A stretch of DNA of 64,000 nt from Mesorhizobium sp. B2-7-2 (lineage in GTDB: Bacteria > Pseudomonadota > Alphaproteobacteria > Rhizobiales > Rhizobiaceae), in contig NZ_VFTZ01000005.1 in the NCBI RefSeq assembly GCF_006440775.1, positions 124,001 through 188,000 on the forward strand, in the 5' to 3' direction. Every line of letters begins with the position of its first letter. Within the stretch, counting starts at the first letter, position 1. The translations under genes were made by a program, and so were the position numbers. The notes under the pieces are model-generated. The model made no database searches, was not told where the DNA came from, and worked only from the letters and a program-made list of their open reading frames with translations. This document shows positions 9,075-17,414 of the stretch, piece after piece.

Positions 9075-9150
9075 TGCGGTTAAATTCCGGTGAGATAGGT
9101 TCAGCAACTGACTTTCAATCAGTAGCTCTACCAAGGAAAAATCCCGCAAT
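9075..9150 (-). other. Degenerate tRNA-Phe-like sequence
   Basis: On the minus strand, the D-arm right half TTGGTAGAGC is followed by one base and then a perfect anticodon stem-loop, ACTGA-TTGAAAG-TCAGT (9107-9123), which would carry the GAA (Phe) anticodon with normal loop bases. The outer ends, ATTGCGG (9144-9150) and CCGCATT (9073-9079), can pair at 6 of 7 positions at tRNA-like distance. The left half of the D-stem is degenerate and no T-arm with TTC can be recognised, nor a CCA. It lies in the glmU leader. It is probably a decayed tRNA; chance similarity is possible. Confidence 0.3.
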
Positions 9151-9155
9151 CGCCG

Positions 9156-9593
9156 CTACAGCAGCCCGTGCCTCTTGAGCTCCGCCTGTTCATCGCCCGA
9201 AATCCAGCCGAACACCTTTAAGCTGCCATCGCGCCGTTCGACGAGATAGTCGACTTCGAAATCGATGGTGACCGAACTTTTGTCCTTGCGCTCATATTCG
9301 CCCGACCATTGCACCTTGGCCACGCAATGGTCCTGATCGATTGGGGTCACCGAGACATCCTTGCAGGTCATCCTCTTGCTGCCCAGCGCGCGATAGGCCT
9401 CAAAACCCTTCTTCATCGTGTCTTTCAGCTGCTGGCCGTTCTCGCCCGCCATGACACCGGCCGGCGTCACCGAGACGAAGCCGGTCGAATACAGTGCGCC
9501 GACATCGCCCCTATCGACATTGCCGGCGATCGCATCGTTGTAGAACTTCTCATAGCTCTTGAAGAACGTCTGCACATCCGCCTTGGCTATCAT
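9156..9593 (-). CDS. NTF2-like (SnoaL-type) fold protein
   Basis: A 145-residue protein with the pattern of nuclear-transport-factor-2-like domains: an N-terminal helix (ADVQTFFKSYEKFYNDAIAG), a strand-rich middle (GALYSTGFVSVTPAGVMAGE) and paired strands at the end (SSVTIDFEVDYLVERRDGS, then FGWISGDEQAELKRHGLL). No signal peptide is visible, so it is probably cytoplasmic. No catalytic residues can be named. The ATG at 9591-9593 is chosen because GAGGCGGGA lies just upstream; the longer open frame is antisense-like sequence through ccdA. ccdA starts further upstream on the same strand and ends 77 bp before this gene. Confidence 0.75.
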   Translation of the reverse strand: MIAKADVQTFFKSYEKFYNDAIAGNVDRGDVGALYSTGFVSVTPAGVMAGENGQQLKDTMKKGFEAYRALGSKRMTCKDVSVTPIDQDHCVAKVQWSGEYERKDKSSVTIDFEVDYLVERRDGSLKVFGWISGDEQAELKRHGLL

Positions 9594-9670
9594 TCCCGCC
9601 TCGTTGCAACTGCTTGCGTACAAGCTTGTAACATCGGCTCTCAGCCATCGTTCCGGGTCGGCGGTGGCGC

Positions 9671-10417
9671 CTATCCCAGCCTTCCCAGAACCGGGAAATT
9701 CTCCAAGAGCCAGTAGGACGCGCTCTGCACGCCGCCAGTGAGGAAAAACACGCCGGCGACGACCAGCAGCGCGCCGATCGTCTTCTCGACGCGGCCGAGA
9801 TGGACGCGGAATTTGCCGAGAAAGCGCATGAAGGCGCCGGAAAACAGCGCCGCGATCAGGAACGGGATGCCGAGGCCGAGGGAATAGGCGGCAAGCAGCA
9901 GCGCGCCCTCGCCCACGGTCTCGCGCCCGCCGGCCAAAGTCAGGATCGGCCCCAGCACCGGGCCGATGCAAGGTGTCCAGCCGAAGGCGAAGGCCAGCCC
10001 CATGACATAGGCCGCGATCATGCTGGCCGGCTTGCCCTGCGACTGGAAGCGCGCCTCGCGTGACAAAAGCGGAATGCGCAGGATACCGAGGAAGTTGAGG
10101 CCCATGATGATGATCAGCACGCCCGCCGCCATCGCCAGCGGCTCCTGCCAGACGCGCAGCAGGCGGCCGATGGTCGAGGCGCCGGCCCCAAGCGCCACGA
10201 AGACGGTGGAAAAGCCGAGCACGAAGGCCACGGAAGCATAAAGCAGCGCGCCGCGCGCGCCTTCCTTTGCCGTCACGCTTTGATTGCCACGGAAATCGTC
10301 GACCGAAACGCCGGCCATGTAGCAAAGATAGGGCGGCACCAGCGGCAGCACGCAAGGCGACAGGAACGAGATCGCCCCTGCCCCGACCGCGCTGACATAG
10401 CCGATGTCCAATGCCAT
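9671..10417 (-). CDS. ccdA: Cytochrome c biogenesis protein CcdA
   Basis: A 248-residue inner-membrane thiol-disulfide transporter that passes electrons from cytoplasmic thioredoxin to periplasmic reductases for cytochrome c maturation. About six transmembrane segments are visible. The family signature LSPCVLPLVPPYLCYMAGVS lies at about residues 19-38, with the first redox Cys in SPCVLPL; the second is in FGWTPCIGPVLGPIL near residue 145. The start is ATG at 10415-10417. It diverges from a small exported-protein gene across 165 bp. Confidence 0.95.
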   Translation of the reverse strand: MALDIGYVSAVGAGAISFLSPCVLPLVPPYLCYMAGVSVDDFRGNQSVTAKEGARGALLYASVAFVLGFSTVFVALGAGASTIGRLLRVWQEPLAMAAGVLIIIMGLNFLGILRIPLLSREARFQSQGKPASMIAAYVMGLAFAFGWTPCIGPVLGPILTLAGGRETVGEGALLLAAYSLGLGIPFLIAALFSGAFMRFLGKFRVHLGRVEKTIGALLVVAGVFFLTGGVQSASYWLLENFPVLGRLG

Positions 10418-10539
10418 TCAATGAGTCCCGATTGTGCTGGCGTCGATATAGCGATGCGGGCACGCCCGTGCCAATCACCATTGTGTGGCACGTCGCCGCT
10501 TCGCCTCAGGAAGAAACAGGCATCCCAACGCGTTGACCG

Positions 10540-10568
10540 AACAAGCGCGCGACTGCCGCGCGCTTGTT
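10540..10568 (+). promoter_or_regulatory. Strong hairpin in the leader of the next gene
   Basis: AACAAGCGCGCG (10540-10551) and CGCGCGCTTGTT (10557-10568) form a perfect 12-bp stem with a 5-base loop. The AGGGAG ribosome-binding site at 10571-10576 starts two bases later, with the GTG start at 10583. TTGACC at 10533-10538 could be a -35 element. As RNA it could affect translation or stability; as DNA it could be an operator. Confidence 0.45.
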
Positions 10569-10582
10569 TCAGGGAGACTACC

Positions 10583-10960
10583 GTGAAAGCAATCGCACTC
10601 GGCTTTGCCGCGCTACTGCTGGGCACCGCCGCATCCCAGGCCGCCGAAGCCTGGAAGGAAGCCGAAGTCAGCGGCACCAAGATCTATACCGACGCCAAGG
10701 GCATGACGCTCTATACCTTCGACAAGGACGAGAAGGGCAAGTCCAATTGCTACGACAAATGCGCCGCCAACTGGCCGCCGCTGAAGGCCGAGGCCGGGGC
10801 CAAGGCCGACGATGAATGGACGATCGTCGACCGCACCGACGGCAGCAAGATGTGGGCCTATGACGGCAAGCCGGTCTATACCTTCGTTAAGGACGAGAAG
10901 GCCGGCGACATGACCGGCGAAGGCGTTGCCGGCGCCTGGCACGTGGTCAAGGCCGACTGA
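10583..10960 (+). CDS. Exported COG4315-type repeat protein
   Basis: A 125-residue exported protein. The N-terminus is a typical signal peptide (MKAIALGFAALLLGTAASQA, cleavage likely before AEAW). The mature part has the two copies usual for the secreted-repeat COG4315 family: GMTLYTFDKDEKGKSNCYDK with CAANWPPL, then GKPVYTFVKDEKAGDMTGEG. Function is unknown; the copies contain a Cys pair (NCYDKC). The GTG start is set by AGGGAG 7 nt upstream and by the signal peptide that follows it; no ATG fits. It diverges from ccdA. Confidence 0.85.
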   Translation: MKAIALGFAALLLGTAASQAAEAWKEAEVSGTKIYTDAKGMTLYTFDKDEKGKSNCYDKCAANWPPLKAEAGAKADDEWTIVDRTDGSKMWAYDGKPVYTFVKDEKAGDMTGEGVAGAWHVVKAD

Positions 10961-10981
10961 GGCAACGCTGTTGAATGCCCC

Positions 10982-11009
10982 GGCTGCCGGTTCCCTTGAT
11001 CCGGCAGCC
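10982..11009 (+). terminator. Possible terminator after the COG4315-type gene
   Basis: GGCTGCCGG (10982-10990) and CCGGCAGCC (11001-11009) form a perfect 9-bp GC-rich stem with a 10-base loop, 21 bp after the stop codon. It is followed by TGTTGTTGATT, only partly U-rich, so this is a weak candidate. Confidence 0.5.
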
Positions 11010-11081
11010 TGTTGTTGATTACCGATCGTCCGCCCGGTTCGAGGCGTGCATGCCTCCATCCCCAAAAATGTGATCTTTGCC

Positions 11082-11100
11082 ATACACTCTAAGAGTGTAT
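11082..11100. promoter_or_regulatory. 19-bp perfect palindrome upstream of topA
   Basis: ATACACTCT-A-AGAGTGTAT is a perfect inverted repeat with 9-bp arms around one central base, 138 bp before the topA ATG. A one-base loop cannot form a stable RNA hairpin, so it looks like a site for a dimeric DNA-binding protein. I cannot name the regulator. Confidence 0.5.
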
Positions 11101-11238
11101 TGCCAGCGGCCGCTTCCCAAATTGGCGGCTTCCCCTTGACCGATCGCAAAAGCACGGCCATGTGAGCGACGAAAAGAGTGGGATTTCGTCGCGCGTCGCG
11201 GAGTTCTTCCGCCACCTCACAGCTGAATAAGAGACCTC

Positions 11239-13806
11239 ATGGACGTCGTCGTCGTCGAATCGCCGGCCAAGGCGAAGACAATCAACAAATATCTCGGCAA
11301 GAACTATAAGGTTCTGGCCTCGTTCGGCCATGTCCGCGATCTGCCGGCCAAGGATGGCTCGGTGCGCCCTGACGAGGACTTCGCCATGTCCTGGTCGGTC
11401 GACACCGCATCGGGCAAGCGCCTCGCCGACATCGCCAAGGCGGTCAAGGATGCCGATGGGCTGATCCTCGCCACTGACCCGGATCGCGAGGGCGAGGCGA
11501 TTTCCTGGCACGTGCTCGAAGTCCTGAAGCAGAAGCGCGCGCTGAAGGACAAGCCGGTCAGCCGCGTCGTCTTCAACGCCATCACCAAGGCCTCGGTGCT
11601 GGATGCCATGGCCAATCCGCGCCAGATCGACGCGCCGCTTGTCGACGCCTATCTCGCCCGCCGCGCGCTCGATTATCTCGTCGGCTTCACGCTGTCGCCG
11701 GTGCTGTGGCGCAAGCTGCCGGGCGCCCGCTCCGCCGGCCGCGTGCAGTCGGTGGCGTTGCGCCTGGTCTGCGACCGCGAATCCGAGATCGAGCGCTTCA
11801 TCCGCGAGGAATACTGGCAGATCGCAGCCATCCTCGGCACGCCGCGCAACGACAGTTTCGAGGCGCGGCTGACCGCCTTTGCCGGCAAGAAGCTGCAAAA
11901 ACTCGACATCGCCAACAAGACTCAGGCCGACGACATCAAGGCGATGCTCGAAGGCGCGACCTTCAAGGCATTGTCGGTCGAGGCCAAGCCTACCAAGCGC
12001 AATCCCGGCCCGCCCTTCACCACCTCGACGCTGCAGCAGGCCGCCTCGTCAGGCCTCGGTTTCTCGGCCACGCGCACCATGCAGGTCGCGCAAAAGCTCT
12101 ATGAAGGCATGGACATCGGAGGCGAGACCGCCGGCCTCATCACCTATATGCGTACCGACGGCGTGCAGATGGCGCCGGAGGCGATCGAGGCTGCCCGCAG
12201 CGCCATAGTCAGCGAGTTCGGCGCGAAGTACCTGCCGGAGAAGCCGCGTTTCTACACCACCAAGGCGAAGAACGCCCAGGAAGCGCATGAGGCGATCCGC
12301 CCGACCGATTTCGGGCGCACGCCTCAGTCGGTCAGGCAGTATCTCGACGCCGACCAGGCGCGCCTCTACGAGCTGATTTGGAAGCGTGCCATCGCCAGCC
12401 AGATGCAGCCGGCCGAGATCGAACGCACCACGGTCGAGATCGAAGCCGTCAACGGCGCTCGTGCTGCCGAGCTTCGGGCCGTCGGTTCGGTTATCCGCTT
12501 CGACGGCTTCATCGCCGCCTATACCGACCAGAAGGACGAGGACGCGGAGGACGAGGAGAGCCGCCGCCTGCCCGAGATCCGCTCCGGCGAGCAGCTCGCC
12601 CGCCAGGCGATCAACGCCACCCAGCATACCACCGAGCCGCCGCCGCGCTATTCCGAGGCGTCGCTGATCAAGAAGCTGGAAGAGCTCGGCATCGGCCGGC
12701 CATCGACCTACACCGCGATCCTGAAGACGCTCGAGGACCGCGACTACGTGACCATCGACCGACGCCGGCTGGTGCCGCAGGCAAAGGGCCGGCTGCTCTC
12801 GGCCTTCCTCGAAAGCTTCTTCGAACGTTACGTCGAATACGACTTCACCGCTTCGCTCGAGGAGAAGCTCGACGAGATTTCCGACGGCAAGCTCGCCTGG
12901 AAGGACGTGCTGCGCGACTTCTGGAAGGATTTCTCCGGCGCCGTCGACGACATCAAGGAACTGCGCGTCGCCGACGTGCTCGATGCGCTCAATGAAGAAC
13001 TCGCGCCGCTGGTCTTCCCGGAACGCGAGGACGGCTCCAATCCGCGCATCTGCCCGAAATGCGGCACCGGCAATCTGTCGCTGAAGCTCGGCAAGTTCGG
13101 CGCCTTTGTCGGCTGCTCGAACTATCCCGAGTGCTCCTACACACGCCAGCTCGGCGACGCCGCCAATCCCAATGGCGAGAACGGCAATGGCGAGGACGGC
13201 GTCAAGCTGCTCGGCAAGGACCCTTACACCGCCGAGGAAATTACCCTGCGCAGCGGCCGTTTCGGCCCCTATATCCAGCGCGGCGAGGGCAAGGAGGCCA
13301 AGCGCTCCAGCCTGCCCAAGGGCTGGACGCCCGACTCGATCGACCACGAGAAGGCGCTGGCGCTGCTGGGTCTGCCGCGCGATGTCGGCAAGCATCCCGA
13401 AACCGGCAAGATGATCTCGGCCGGCCTCGGACGCTACGGCCCGTTCGTGCTGCATGACGGCACCTATGCCAATCTGGAAAGCATCGAGGACGTGTTCTCG
13501 ATCGGGCTGAACCGCGCCGTTTCGGTGATCGCCGAGAAGCAGCAGAAGGGCAAGGGTGGCCGCAACGGCGCCACGCCGGCGGCGTTGAAGGACCTCGGTG
13601 ACCATCCCGACGGCGGCGGCAAGATCGTCGTGCGCGACGGCAAATATGGTCCGTATGTGAACTACGGCAAGGTCAATGCGACGCTGCCAAAAGGCAAGGA
13701 CCCGCAATCGGTGACGATGGACGAAGCGCTCGCCCTGATTGCCGAGAAGGAAGCCAAGGGCGGAGGCGGCAAAAAGCCCTTCCGCCGGGCGGCGAAGAAG
13801 GGATAG
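11239..13806 (+). CDS. topA: DNA topoisomerase I
   Basis: An 855-residue type IA topoisomerase that relaxes negative supercoils. The N-terminal Toprim domain has VVVESPAKAKTINKYLG and the acidic DPDREGEAISWH. The active-site Tyr is residue 303, in ITYMRTDG. The C-terminal part has one four-Cys zinc finger (CPKCG and CSNYPEC, about residues 605-635) and several GRFGPYI-type repeats (SGRFGPYIQ, GRYGPFVL, GKYGPYVN) before a basic tail. rnr starts 6 bp downstream. A 19-bp palindrome upstream may bear on regulation. Confidence 0.97.
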   Translation: MDVVVVESPAKAKTINKYLGKNYKVLASFGHVRDLPAKDGSVRPDEDFAMSWSVDTASGKRLADIAKAVKDADGLILATDPDREGEAISWHVLEVLKQKRALKDKPVSRVVFNAITKASVLDAMANPRQIDAPLVDAYLARRALDYLVGFTLSPVLWRKLPGARSAGRVQSVALRLVCDRESEIERFIREEYWQIAAILGTPRNDSFEARLTAFAGKKLQKLDIANKTQADDIKAMLEGATFKALSVEAKPTKRNPGPPFTTSTLQQAASSGLGFSATRTMQVAQKLYEGMDIGGETAGLITYMRTDGVQMAPEAIEAARSAIVSEFGAKYLPEKPRFYTTKAKNAQEAHEAIRPTDFGRTPQSVRQYLDADQARLYELIWKRAIASQMQPAEIERTTVEIEAVNGARAAELRAVGSVIRFDGFIAAYTDQKDEDAEDEESRRLPEIRSGEQLARQAINATQHTTEPPPRYSEASLIKKLEELGIGRPSTYTAILKTLEDRDYVTIDRRRLVPQAKGRLLSAFLESFFERYVEYDFTASLEEKLDEISDGKLAWKDVLRDFWKDFSGAVDDIKELRVADVLDALNEELAPLVFPEREDGSNPRICPKCGTGNLSLKLGKFGAFVGCSNYPECSYTRQLGDAANPNGENGNGEDGVKLLGKDPYTAEEITLRSGRFGPYIQRGEGKEAKRSSLPKGWTPDSIDHEKALALLGLPRDVGKHPETGKMISAGLGRYGPFVLHDGTYANLESIEDVFSIGLNRAVSVIAEKQQKGKGGRNGATPAALKDLGDHPDGGGKIVVRDGKYGPYVNYGKVNATLPKGKDPQSVTMDEALALIAEKEAKGGGGKKPFRRAAKKG

Positions 13807-13812
13807 CAGGAC

Positions 13813-16119
13813 GTGGCGCGCAGGATCTCCGGAAGAAGCCACGGCGATCCGCGCAACGCCGACACCAGGGCCAAGGTCAAGGACGACTATCGTCCCTCGC
13901 GTGACGAGGTCCTGCGCTACATCGCCGAAAATCCCGATCGCTCCGGAAAGCGCGAGATCGCCAAGGCCTTCGCGCTGCGCGGCGAGGACCGCATCTGGCT
14001 GAAAGACCTGTTGCGAGACCTTCAGGACGAAGGCCTCCTCAACAAGGAGCGCAAGCGCCTCACCCGCGCGGGCGCCGTGCCTCATGTCGCGGTGCTCGAC
14101 ATTTTTGGCCGCGACGATGACGGCGTGCTTCTGGCGAATCCAAGTGAATATACCGGCGCCGGCTCGCCCCCCGTCATCGCCATCCGCATCTCGCGCGCCG
14201 CCGGAGGCCCGGTCCCCGGCATTGGCGACCGTGTGCTTGCCAAGACTTTCCCGACCGACGATCCGTCAGGCCCTGCCTATACCGGGCGGGTGATGAAGAT
14301 CTTCGAGAAGCGCAGCGACGCCGTGCTCGGCGTCTTTCGCGTGCTGAAGGATGGGACGTTCCGCATCGAGCCGGTCGAACGGCGCCAGCCGGAACTGATC
14401 GTCGACAAGGAATTCCAGAACGGCGCCAGGAATGGCGATCTGGTGGAGGTGGAGCCGGCGCGGGCATCCCGTTACGGACTGCCCCGGGCAAAGGTGCTGG
14501 CGGTGCTGGGCTCGCTGAGCAGCGAGAAGGCGGTCTCGATGATCGCCATCCACGCCCACGACATTCCCCATGTCTTTCCTGCGGACGTGATTGCCGAGGC
14601 CGAAGCGATGAAGCCGGCGACGCTCGATCACCGCGAGGACTGGCGCAGTCTGCCGCTGGTGACCATCGATCCGGCCGATGCCAAGGACCATGACGACGCG
14701 GTCTTCGCCACGCCGGACATGGACAAGAAGAATCCCGGCGGCGTTGTCATCACCGTGGCGATCGCCGATGTCGCAACCTATGTTCGCTACGGCACGCCGC
14801 TCGACCGCGAAGCCCTGAAGCGCGGCAATTCGGTCTATTTTCCGGACCGCGTCGTGCCCATGCTTCCTGAACGCATCTCCAACGATCTCTGCTCGCTGCG
14901 CGAGGGCGAAGACAGGCCGGCAATCGCCGTGCGCATGACCTTCTCCTCGGAAGGCCGCAAGCTCAGGCATTCCTTCCACCGCGTCATGATGAAGTCGGCC
15001 GCCAAGCTCGCCTACCCGCAGGCGCAGGCCGCGATCGACGGCGTGCCCGACGACAAGACACGGCCGATCCTCGACAGCGCTTTGAAGCCGCTATGGGACG
15101 CCTACGCCGTGCTCAGGCGCGGCCGCCAGTCCCGCCAGCCGCTTGAGCTCGACCTGCCCGAGCGCAAGATCCTGCTGAAGCCCGACGGCACGGTCGACCG
15201 CGTCGTCGTGCCGGAGCGCCTCGACGCGCATAAGCTCATTGAGGAATTCATGATCCAGGCCAATGTCGCGGCCGCCGAGACATTGGAGGGCAAGAAAGAG
15301 CCGCTCGTCTACCGCATCCATGACGCGCCGTCGCTCGCCAAGCAGGAATCGCTGCGCGAGTTCCTGGCAACGCTCAGCCTGTCGTTGGCGCGCGGCGCGC
15401 AGATGCGGCCGAGCCAGTTCAACGGCATTCTGGAGCGGGTGCGCGGCGCCGACAACGAGGCGCTGGTCAACGAAGTGGTGCTGCGCTCGCAGAGCCAGGC
15501 GGAGTACTCGCCGAAGAACATCGGCCATTTCGGCCTCAACCTCCGGCGCTACGCCCATTTCACCTCGCCGATCCGCCGCTACGCCGATCTGATCGTGCAC
15601 CGTGGACTGATCGCGGCGCTTGGCCTCGGGCCCGGCGGCCTGGCGCAGCAGGAGGCGGACCGGCTGGAAGAGGTCGCCGCGCTGATCTCGGCGACCGAGC
15701 GTCGCGCCATGGCGGCCGAGCGCGATACGGTCGACCGGCTGATTGCCGCTTATCTCGCCGAGCGCGTCAACGACACGTTCGACGCGCGCATCTCCGGCGT
15801 CACCAAGGCGGGACTCTTTGTCCAATTGCCGCAGTATGGCGCCGACGGCTTTATTCCGGTGTCAACTCTGGGCGGCGACTACTATATCTACGACGAAACC
15901 GCCCGATCGCTGTTCGGGGAACGCACCGGCAAGGGCTATCAGCTTGCCGATCGTGTCGAAGTCCGGCTGGTCGAGGTCGCGCCAATGGCCGGCGCGATGC
16001 GTTTCGAGATGCTGACCGACCCGAAGCCCCTGCCCGGCTCAAGGCGGTCGTTCCACAAGGCCAAGGGCCGCGCCCGCGCGTCGCAATCGCGCTCGGGACC
16101 GCGCGGCAGGAGACGATAA
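13813..16119 (+). CDS. rnr: Ribonuclease R
   Basis: A 768-residue processive 3'-5' exoribonuclease of the RNase II/R family, acting on structured RNA. It has an N-terminal winged-helix region (DEVLRYIAENPDRSGKREIA), cold-shock-like domains, and an RNB catalytic core with the metal-binding signature DPADAKDHDDAVF at about residues 290-302. Further core blocks are FTSPIRRYADLIVHRGL and an S1 domain near residue 655. The tail is strongly basic (RASQSRSGPRGRRR), as usual for RNase R. The start is GTG at 13813, 6 bp after topA, and the stop overlaps the next ATG by 1 bp. Confidence 0.96.
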   Translation: MARRISGRSHGDPRNADTRAKVKDDYRPSRDEVLRYIAENPDRSGKREIAKAFALRGEDRIWLKDLLRDLQDEGLLNKERKRLTRAGAVPHVAVLDIFGRDDDGVLLANPSEYTGAGSPPVIAIRISRAAGGPVPGIGDRVLAKTFPTDDPSGPAYTGRVMKIFEKRSDAVLGVFRVLKDGTFRIEPVERRQPELIVDKEFQNGARNGDLVEVEPARASRYGLPRAKVLAVLGSLSSEKAVSMIAIHAHDIPHVFPADVIAEAEAMKPATLDHREDWRSLPLVTIDPADAKDHDDAVFATPDMDKKNPGGVVITVAIADVATYVRYGTPLDREALKRGNSVYFPDRVVPMLPERISNDLCSLREGEDRPAIAVRMTFSSEGRKLRHSFHRVMMKSAAKLAYPQAQAAIDGVPDDKTRPILDSALKPLWDAYAVLRRGRQSRQPLELDLPERKILLKPDGTVDRVVVPERLDAHKLIEEFMIQANVAAAETLEGKKEPLVYRIHDAPSLAKQESLREFLATLSLSLARGAQMRPSQFNGILERVRGADNEALVNEVVLRSQSQAEYSPKNIGHFGLNLRRYAHFTSPIRRYADLIVHRGLIAALGLGPGGLAQQEADRLEEVAALISATERRAMAAERDTVDRLIAAYLAERVNDTFDARISGVTKAGLFVQLPQYGADGFIPVSTLGGDYYIYDETARSLFGERTGKGYQLADRVEVRLVEVAPMAGAMRFEMLTDPKPLPGSRRSFHKAKGRARASQSRSGPRGRRR

Positions 16120-16562
16120 TGCCAGGTAACGTCCAAGTGCAAGAACAGGTTTTCGGCGGCAAGCATCATTCGGGCCGCGTCGCGCGTCCGCTGTGGACGG
16201 CGATCAAGCGCGGGATACTCGGCCGCTGCCCGCATTGCGGCAAGGGAAAGCTGTTCCGCGCTTTCGTGAAGCCCGTCGACAAGTGCGGGGTCTGCGGCGA
16301 GGAACTGCACCACCATCGCGCGGACGACCTGCCTGCCTATCTGGTCATCGTCATTGTCGGCCACATCGTGGTCGGCTCCTTCATGGCAGTGGAGGCGACC
16401 ACCACGCTGTCTACGTGGCAGCACGCGCTGATCTGGGTGCCGTTGACCATCATTCTGGCCGTTGCGCTGCTGCAGCCAGTCAAGGGCGCTGTCATCGGCC
16501 TGCAATGGGCGCTTTATATGCACGGCTTCGGCGACGAGAAGGACGAATTCGAGAGCCATTGA
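16119..16562 (+). CDS. DUF983 family membrane protein
   Basis: A 147-residue DUF983 protein of unknown function. Two CxxC-type pairs in the N-terminal half (RCPHCGKGKLF and KCGVCGEELHHH) suggest a zinc-ribbon, followed by the family's RADDLPAYLVIVIVGHI and two transmembrane helices (about residues 68-88 and 105-125). The ATG overlaps the last base of the rnr stop codon, so translation is probably coupled. Family members are often near heme or respiratory functions, but nothing here supports that. Confidence 0.88.
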   Translation: MPGNVQVQEQVFGGKHHSGRVARPLWTAIKRGILGRCPHCGKGKLFRAFVKPVDKCGVCGEELHHHRADDLPAYLVIVIVGHIVVGSFMAVEATTTLSTWQHALIWVPLTIILAVALLQPVKGAVIGLQWALYMHGFGDEKDEFESH

Positions 16563-16653
16563 TAAGCCAGGCCGCACCGCGGTCGGCCCTGGTGCAAAGG
16601 CCGCGACGCGCAAGCCACTTTCGCATCAAGGAAGTTTCCGCTAGGTCGAGCGC

Positions 16654-17394
16654 ATGGAAGGAATGACCAAGGCGGATGTCGACAAGCTCGATAAGGGCCT
16701 GGCCGTACGCAGCGGCCGGGCGTTGCGCCCGCGTGATGCGGCGACCCTCATTCTGCTCGATCGCCGGGACAAGGATGTTCTGGTGCTGATGGGCCGGCGC
16801 CATGCCGGGCACGCCTTCATGCCCGGAAAATTCGTCTTCCCCGGCGGCCGCACCGATCCCGCCGACAGCCGCGTTCCCGTCGCTGCCCCTCTGCGGGGTG
16901 AAGAAGAAGGCAAGCTGGCCGCAGGCCCCGGCGGCGCGAGCGCGGCGCGGGCCCGCGCAATCGCCCTATCGGCGATTCGCGAGACCTATGAGGAAGCCGG
17001 CCTGCTGATCGGCCGCAAGGGCGCCTTCTCGACCGCGAAGCGCGACTGGCAGGGTTTTGCCGAACATGGCGTAGTCCCCTCGCTTGACGCGCTCCGCTTC
17101 GTCGCCCGCGCCATCACTCCGCCCAATCGCGTGCGCCGTTTCGACACGCGTTTTTTCAGCGCCTGGCGCCACGACGTTGCCGTGGAATTGCCCGGCGGCG
17201 GTCCGACGAACGAACTCGAAGAACTTGTCTGGCTGCCGCTTGCCGATGCCCGCAAGGCCGACATCCCCGACATCACCGGCGTGGTCCTGGAAGAACTGGA
17301 AAGTCGGCTTGCCGAAGATCCATTGCTGCGGCCGGGGGGCGCCGTGCCGTTCTTCCGGCTCGTCCGCAACCGCTTCGTCCGCGAAGTCCTTTAG
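16654..17394 (+). CDS. NUDIX hydrolase
   Basis: A 246-residue NUDIX-fold hydrolase. The pattern is the long form related to NUDT7/8-like enzymes: an early GKFVFPGGRTDP, a roughly 40-residue insert, then the catalytic helix AIALSAIRETYEEAGLLIG (about residues 103-121) containing the REx2EEAG core. The substrate cannot be told from sequence; CoA derivatives or nucleotide diphosphates are typical. Two ATGs, at 16654 and 16663, are both possible starts. It sits 91 bp after the DUF983 gene and 20 bp before an MFS gene, all rightward. Confidence 0.88.
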   Translation: MEGMTKADVDKLDKGLAVRSGRALRPRDAATLILLDRRDKDVLVLMGRRHAGHAFMPGKFVFPGGRTDPADSRVPVAAPLRGEEEGKLAAGPGGASAARARAIALSAIRETYEEAGLLIGRKGAFSTAKRDWQGFAEHGVVPSLDALRFVARAITPPNRVRRFDTRFFSAWRHDVAVELPGGGPTNELEELVWLPLADARKADIPDITGVVLEELESRLAEDPLLRPGGAVPFFRLVRNRFVREVL

Positions 17395-17414
17395 AAACAG
17401 AGCATTTTGATCCC

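Noticed and set aside
9107..9123. ACTGA...TCAGT stem-loop considered as a terminator
   Set aside because: The stem is only 5 bp, has no U-run, and lies in the glmU leader; the tRNA-like context explains it better.
12049..14085. 678-codon open frame antisense to topA/rnr
   Set aside because: It is a complement-strand shadow of two certain genes, with low-complexity composition.
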